From: an uncultured Tolumonas sp.
GTDB taxonomy: Bacteria > Pseudomonadota > Gammaproteobacteria > Enterobacterales > Aeromonadaceae
Direction: 5' to 3'
DNA: 64,000 bases
NCBI RefSeq assembly: GCF_963678185.1
Contig: NZ_OY782757.1
Coordinates: 930,001-994,000 of the forward strand
Every line of letters starts with the position of its first letter. Position 1 is the first letter of the stretch. Both the position numbers and the translations under genes were made by a program. The notes below the pieces were generated by a model. It saw nothing but the letters and a program-made list of their open reading frames with translations, was not told the DNA's origin and did no database searches. This document shows positions 61,727 to 64,000 of the stretch, in pieces.

Positions 61727-62129
61727 AATAAAAGAAATTAATTGCTTGCGGTAAATTCAAGCCCTAAAGCGGCTGGTTCCGCAAGTCCAGTGGTGTTTAC
61801 GGCTCACTACCTGCGAAGTTGCCTCCGCGCAACACATGCGTTCAAGTAAAATTTCGGCTGCGAGCCTGCACGGGCCGCGGCTGCGGCAACTATCAAGCTC
61901 GCTGGTGTGTGTTCCTGAAGCGGCTCATCGTTTAGCCGCAGTGGTAATTGCGCCCACTGGCCGCTCATTAAATGAATAAATTTGAACGTTCAGCAAATTT
62001 CGCTGCATCAATCTTGTTGGTGAGTAATTCCGAGCGGTGGTTTAAATCAGTCGCAGTGAAAATTGAAACTCCGTGCACCAATTAGCCAGTTTGGTGGTGA
62101 ACAATTAATAATATTTCCTTTGTTCTCCT
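61727..62129 (+). mobile_element. ORF-less cassette, family A-prime copy 3
   Basis: 403 bp; stem AGTTGCC (61817-61823) with GGCAACT (61884-61890). Confidence 0.85.
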
Positions 62130-62206
62130 ACCTAACAAGGCGCTCAAACCCGTTCACTGCGTTCACTGGATGGCACTGCGTGCCACCGTTTAGCTTAAAG
62201 TTAGGC
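62130..62206 (+). repeat. attC67 (class III)
   Basis: 77 bp; cores acctaac and gttaggc; apex TGGCACTGCGTGCCA with paired changes relative to CGGCAC/GTGCCG. Confidence 0.92.
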
Positions 62207-62234
62207 CAAATTCAAGAATCGAGCGAGAAAGATC

Positions 62235-62873
62235 ATGACCAAAATATTTGTGAACATCGGACTTAGTCTTGACGGTTACATGGCACCGGAAGGCATGGCG
62301 ATCGAAAACTGGAATAACCCTGAGTACAAAAACTGGGGCTCCAAGTGGGGTACGATGATGAGCTGGATCCTCAAGCAACAATACTTCCGCGAAAACCTCA
62401 CGTTCGGTCTTGGAGGAGAGACTGGTCTTGTTAATGATATGCTTCGTTACACCATGGAGCGTAGCGGAGCCCACATTATGGGCAAACGAATGTTCGAGCA
62501 AGGCGAGATCTCATGGCCCGAGGAAGCTCCGTTTCACACACCGGTGTACGTTCTTACCCACGAGAAGCGCGAGCCTTGGGTCCGTCCAGGTGGGACGAGA
62601 TTCTACTTTGTCAACGATGGTCCGGCGCAGGCCCTTGAGCAGGCGAGAGAGTCTGTGGGCGGTCGTGATATTCGCATCTCTGGCGGAGCGGATGTGATAC
62701 AGCAGTACCTGAAAATGGGTGTCATCGACGAGCTAGAAATCGCTTTGGCTCCAGTCCTATTTGGTGGTGGAAGGCGCTTATTTGAAAATCTGCACGATAT
62801 ATTGCCGCAGTTACAAATCGACAAAGTGATCAATACTCCGGATGCCACACACTTGCGCTATGTGCTTTTATAA
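62235..62873 (+). CDS. dihydrofolate reductase family protein (RibD C-terminal-like)
   Basis: A 212-residue protein of the RibD_C/DHFR-like fold: MTKIFVNIGLSLDGYMAPEG at the N-terminus, ERSGAHIMGKRMFEQGE in the middle and DIRISGGADVIQQYLKMG with APVLFGGGRRLFE at the end. Such proteins are reductases of flavin or pterin precursors or of drugs; they are not trimethoprim-type DHFRs. Its G+C is clearly higher than neighbouring cassette genes, pointing to a different donor. Single gene of its cassette. Confidence 0.88.
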   Translation: MTKIFVNIGLSLDGYMAPEGMAIENWNNPEYKNWGSKWGTMMSWILKQQYFRENLTFGLGGETGLVNDMLRYTMERSGAHIMGKRMFEQGEISWPEEAPFHTPVYVLTHEKREPWVRPGGTRFYFVNDGPAQALEQARESVGGRDIRISGGADVIQQYLKMGVIDELEIALAPVLFGGGRRLFENLHDILPQLQIDKVINTPDATHLRYVLL

Positions 62874-62878
62874 GAACG

Positions 62879-62934
62879 GCCTAACAAAAACTTAGTGTGG
62901 GACCGCTACGCGGCCCCACAAGTAAAAGTTATGC
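62879..62934 (+). repeat. attC68 (class I)
   Basis: 56 bp; cores gcctaac and gttatgc; arms ccgc/gcgg. Confidence 0.92.
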
Positions 62935-62996
62935 CACTTAGTGAAATCTAATAGTTGGTGCATAAACACATAAATAATTACCGGATAATTAGCTTT

Positions 62997-63350
62997 ATGT
63001 ACAAATATACCGTCCAAGATCGGATGCAACAACTCGACGACCTACGTATTGCATTGCAATCACTCATCCCTGTGGTTTTAAAATATTCATTGCCCTATAC
63101 AGATGAATACGAAGCAGCACTTGTGAATATTGAGCGATTACTATCGGCAGGTTTTAATCATAGTGATCTTATTGCTATATCTGATTCAATTCCCGATATA
63201 GTGGATAGACATAGAGATTGGGAAGCAAAAATGCTTGAACAACAAGATGACGGCTCGTGGGCATTTCCACAATGGTTAATCGATGTTGATACTCTAATTC
63301 AACCGGTCATGAATTTAAAATCAACTTTACGTCAAATAGGTTTTTATTAA
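62997..63350 (+). CDS. hypothetical helical protein
   Basis: A 117-residue protein from ATG 62997. It is predicted all-helical (MQQLDDLRIALQSLIPVVLK, EYEAALVNIERLLSAG) with DWEAKMLEQQDDGSWAFPQWL near the C-terminus. No family recognised. The cassette has an unusual 136-bp tail between the stop and attC69 which begins with an isolated acctaac that might be a remnant core. Confidence 0.6.
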   Translation: MYKYTVQDRMQQLDDLRIALQSLIPVVLKYSLPYTDEYEAALVNIERLLSAGFNHSDLIAISDSIPDIVDRHRDWEAKMLEQQDDGSWAFPQWLIDVDTLIQPVMNLKSTLRQIGFY

Positions 63351-63360
63351 TAAGTTTTAG

Positions 63361-63486
63361 ACCTAACATAATGTTTGCATTGTATTTTTTAGTGAAAATT
63401 CAACTCTAAAAATCCATGATAATGAACTATTCAGTTCGTACTACATCACTCGAAAATTTAAATAATTTCGCCATGAATAAGACGTG
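63361..63486. other. cassette tail with possible relic core
   Basis: Starts ACCTAACATAATGTTTGC, like the beginning of an attC, but no matching right arm follows. No gene seen. Confidence 0.3.
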
Positions 63487-63546
63487 GCATAACAAAAACT
63501 TGAAACTGGACGGCATTTCATGCCGCCATTTAAGTAAAAGTTAGGT
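63487..63546 (+). repeat. attC69 (class V)
   Basis: 60 bp; cores gcataac and gttaggt; apex cggcatttcatgccg. Confidence 0.92.
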
Positions 63547-63950
63547 AATAAAAGCAGCGTCATTGTTGGCGGTGATTTCGAGCCTTAAAGCGGCTGTGCA
63601 GATGGTCCAGTGGTTTTTACGGCTCACTATTTGAGCGTAGGTTGCCTCGCGCAACACATGAATTCACGTAATTTGGCAAACTGAAAGTCTGCACTGGTTA
63701 CGTGTCGGCAACCATCAGCACCGTCAGTGTGTACGCCTAAAGCGGCTCATCATCGAGGCACAGTGTTTTTAGCAACCACTCCCCGCTCGCTGAATAAGTC
63801 TATCGATGTTTCAGCAGATTTCGTTGATTCAACACTGTCGGCGAGTCATTCCGAGCGGTTGTTTGTGGCAAGCACAGTGAAAACTGAATCTCAGTGCACC
63901 AATTAGCCAGTTTGGTTGTGAAGAATTAATGATATTTCCTTTGTTCTCCT
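63547..63950 (+). mobile_element. ORF-less cassette, family A-long copy 4
   Basis: 404 bp; CACGTAA (63667 region) and TTACGTG form a 7-bp inner stem within the GGTTGCC/GGCAACC pair. Confidence 0.85.
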
Positions 63951-64000
63951 ACCTAACAAGGCGCTCAAACCCGTTCACTTCGTTCACTGGACGGCACTAC
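63951..64000 (+). repeat. attC70 (class III), truncated by window edge
   Basis: Left core acctaac and left arms present; the right half lies beyond the window, so the array continues. Confidence 0.9.

Larger units (their letters stand above)
17002..64000 (+). mobile_element. integron gene-cassette array (70 attC sites, no integrase seen)
   Basis: From the GTTAGGT at 17002 to the right edge, cassettes follow each other without a gap: each begins with TTRRRY, carries a gene or an ORF-less body, and ends with an attC. I count 70 attC sites, the last truncated. All but two gene cassettes read left to right. Recombination is expected between G and TT of each right core. The integrase-proximal end should be at the left, but 1-17001 contains no tyrosine recombinase, so this is either a detached cluster or a distal segment of a larger chromosomal integron. 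The array continues past the window. Confidence 0.95.

Noticed and set aside
17002..64000. CRISPR array
   Set aside because: Repeats are imperfect inverted attC sites of several classes, spacers are 290-1900 bp with genes; not CRISPR.
1..64000. tRNA or rRNA genes
   Set aside because: I did not see any tRNA cloverleaf with a TTCRANNC arm and CCA-proximal stem or rRNA sequence in the window.

Overview
The first 16.3 kb is ordinary gammaproteobacterial chromosome. It carries two-way transcribed redox, detoxification and transport genes, ending with a clear osmB lipoprotein gene. From 17002 to the right edge the window is one uninterrupted integron gene-cassette array. Gene content is compatible with an Aeromonadales or Vibrionales relative, but nothing in the window fixes the species.

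Left flank (1-16300): an AraC regulator, three aldo/keto reductases, a LysR regulator beside an iron-type alcohol dehydrogenase, two MFS drug-type exporters, an SDR oxidoreductase, a carboxymuconolactone decarboxylase, several NTF2/SnoaL-fold proteins, an F420/NADP-type reductase, a second LysR, a SAM methyltransferase, a cupin and osmB. Well formed hairpin terminators separate many of the units. The theme is carbonyl/xenobiotic reduction and export. A decayed 700-bp stretch (16300-17001) separates this from the array.

Array (17002-64000, open to the right): I count 70 attC sites (the last one cut by the window edge) and 70 cassettes, about 670 bp each on average. Each attC runs from a left core (mostly RYYYAAC) to a right core (mostly GTTRRRY or GTTATGY). 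I sort them by sequence: class I, 55-58 bp, GTGGGA...CCCCA; class II, 56-60 bp, GTCGGATGG...CCACCGC; class III, mostly 77 bp, CAAACCCGTTC left arm; class IV, 60 bp, TTGGAC...GCCACTT; class V, 60 bp, AAACTGGAC...GCCATTT; class VI, a single 131-bp site. The polarity (gene, then attC, on the + strand) puts the integrase end on the left, yet no integrase gene lies in the window, so the array behaves here as a cluster of attC sites without its integrase.

Of the 69 cassettes lying between successive attC sites, 42 carry genes, most of them single genes with their own ribosome binding site. Recognisable ones include a Shedu-type nuclease, an intact and a broken FRG-domain protein, a DUF2971 protein, a GNAT/DUF1778 toxin-antitoxin pair, a YhfG/Fic pair, a PD-(D/E)XK-like protein, HEPN-like proteins, an ADP-ribosyltransferase-like protein, two copies of an XRE-2TM regulator, a Nudix hydrolase, LysE exporter, VOC, GNATs, a hexapeptide acyltransferase, an ion channel, and many membrane-anchored proteins of unknown role. 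This mix resembles a reservoir of phage defence and addiction functions.

The other 27 cassettes have no conserved ORF. They fall into length-constant families: A-short 307-310 bp, A-long and A-prime 401-407 bp, B 289-290 bp (lengths between attC sites). Family B carries a stem with two independent compensatory changes among four copies, and family A carries a longer-range stem with a compensatory change in one subfamily. I consider these amplified, structured, ORF-less cassettes the most likely undescribed system in the window.
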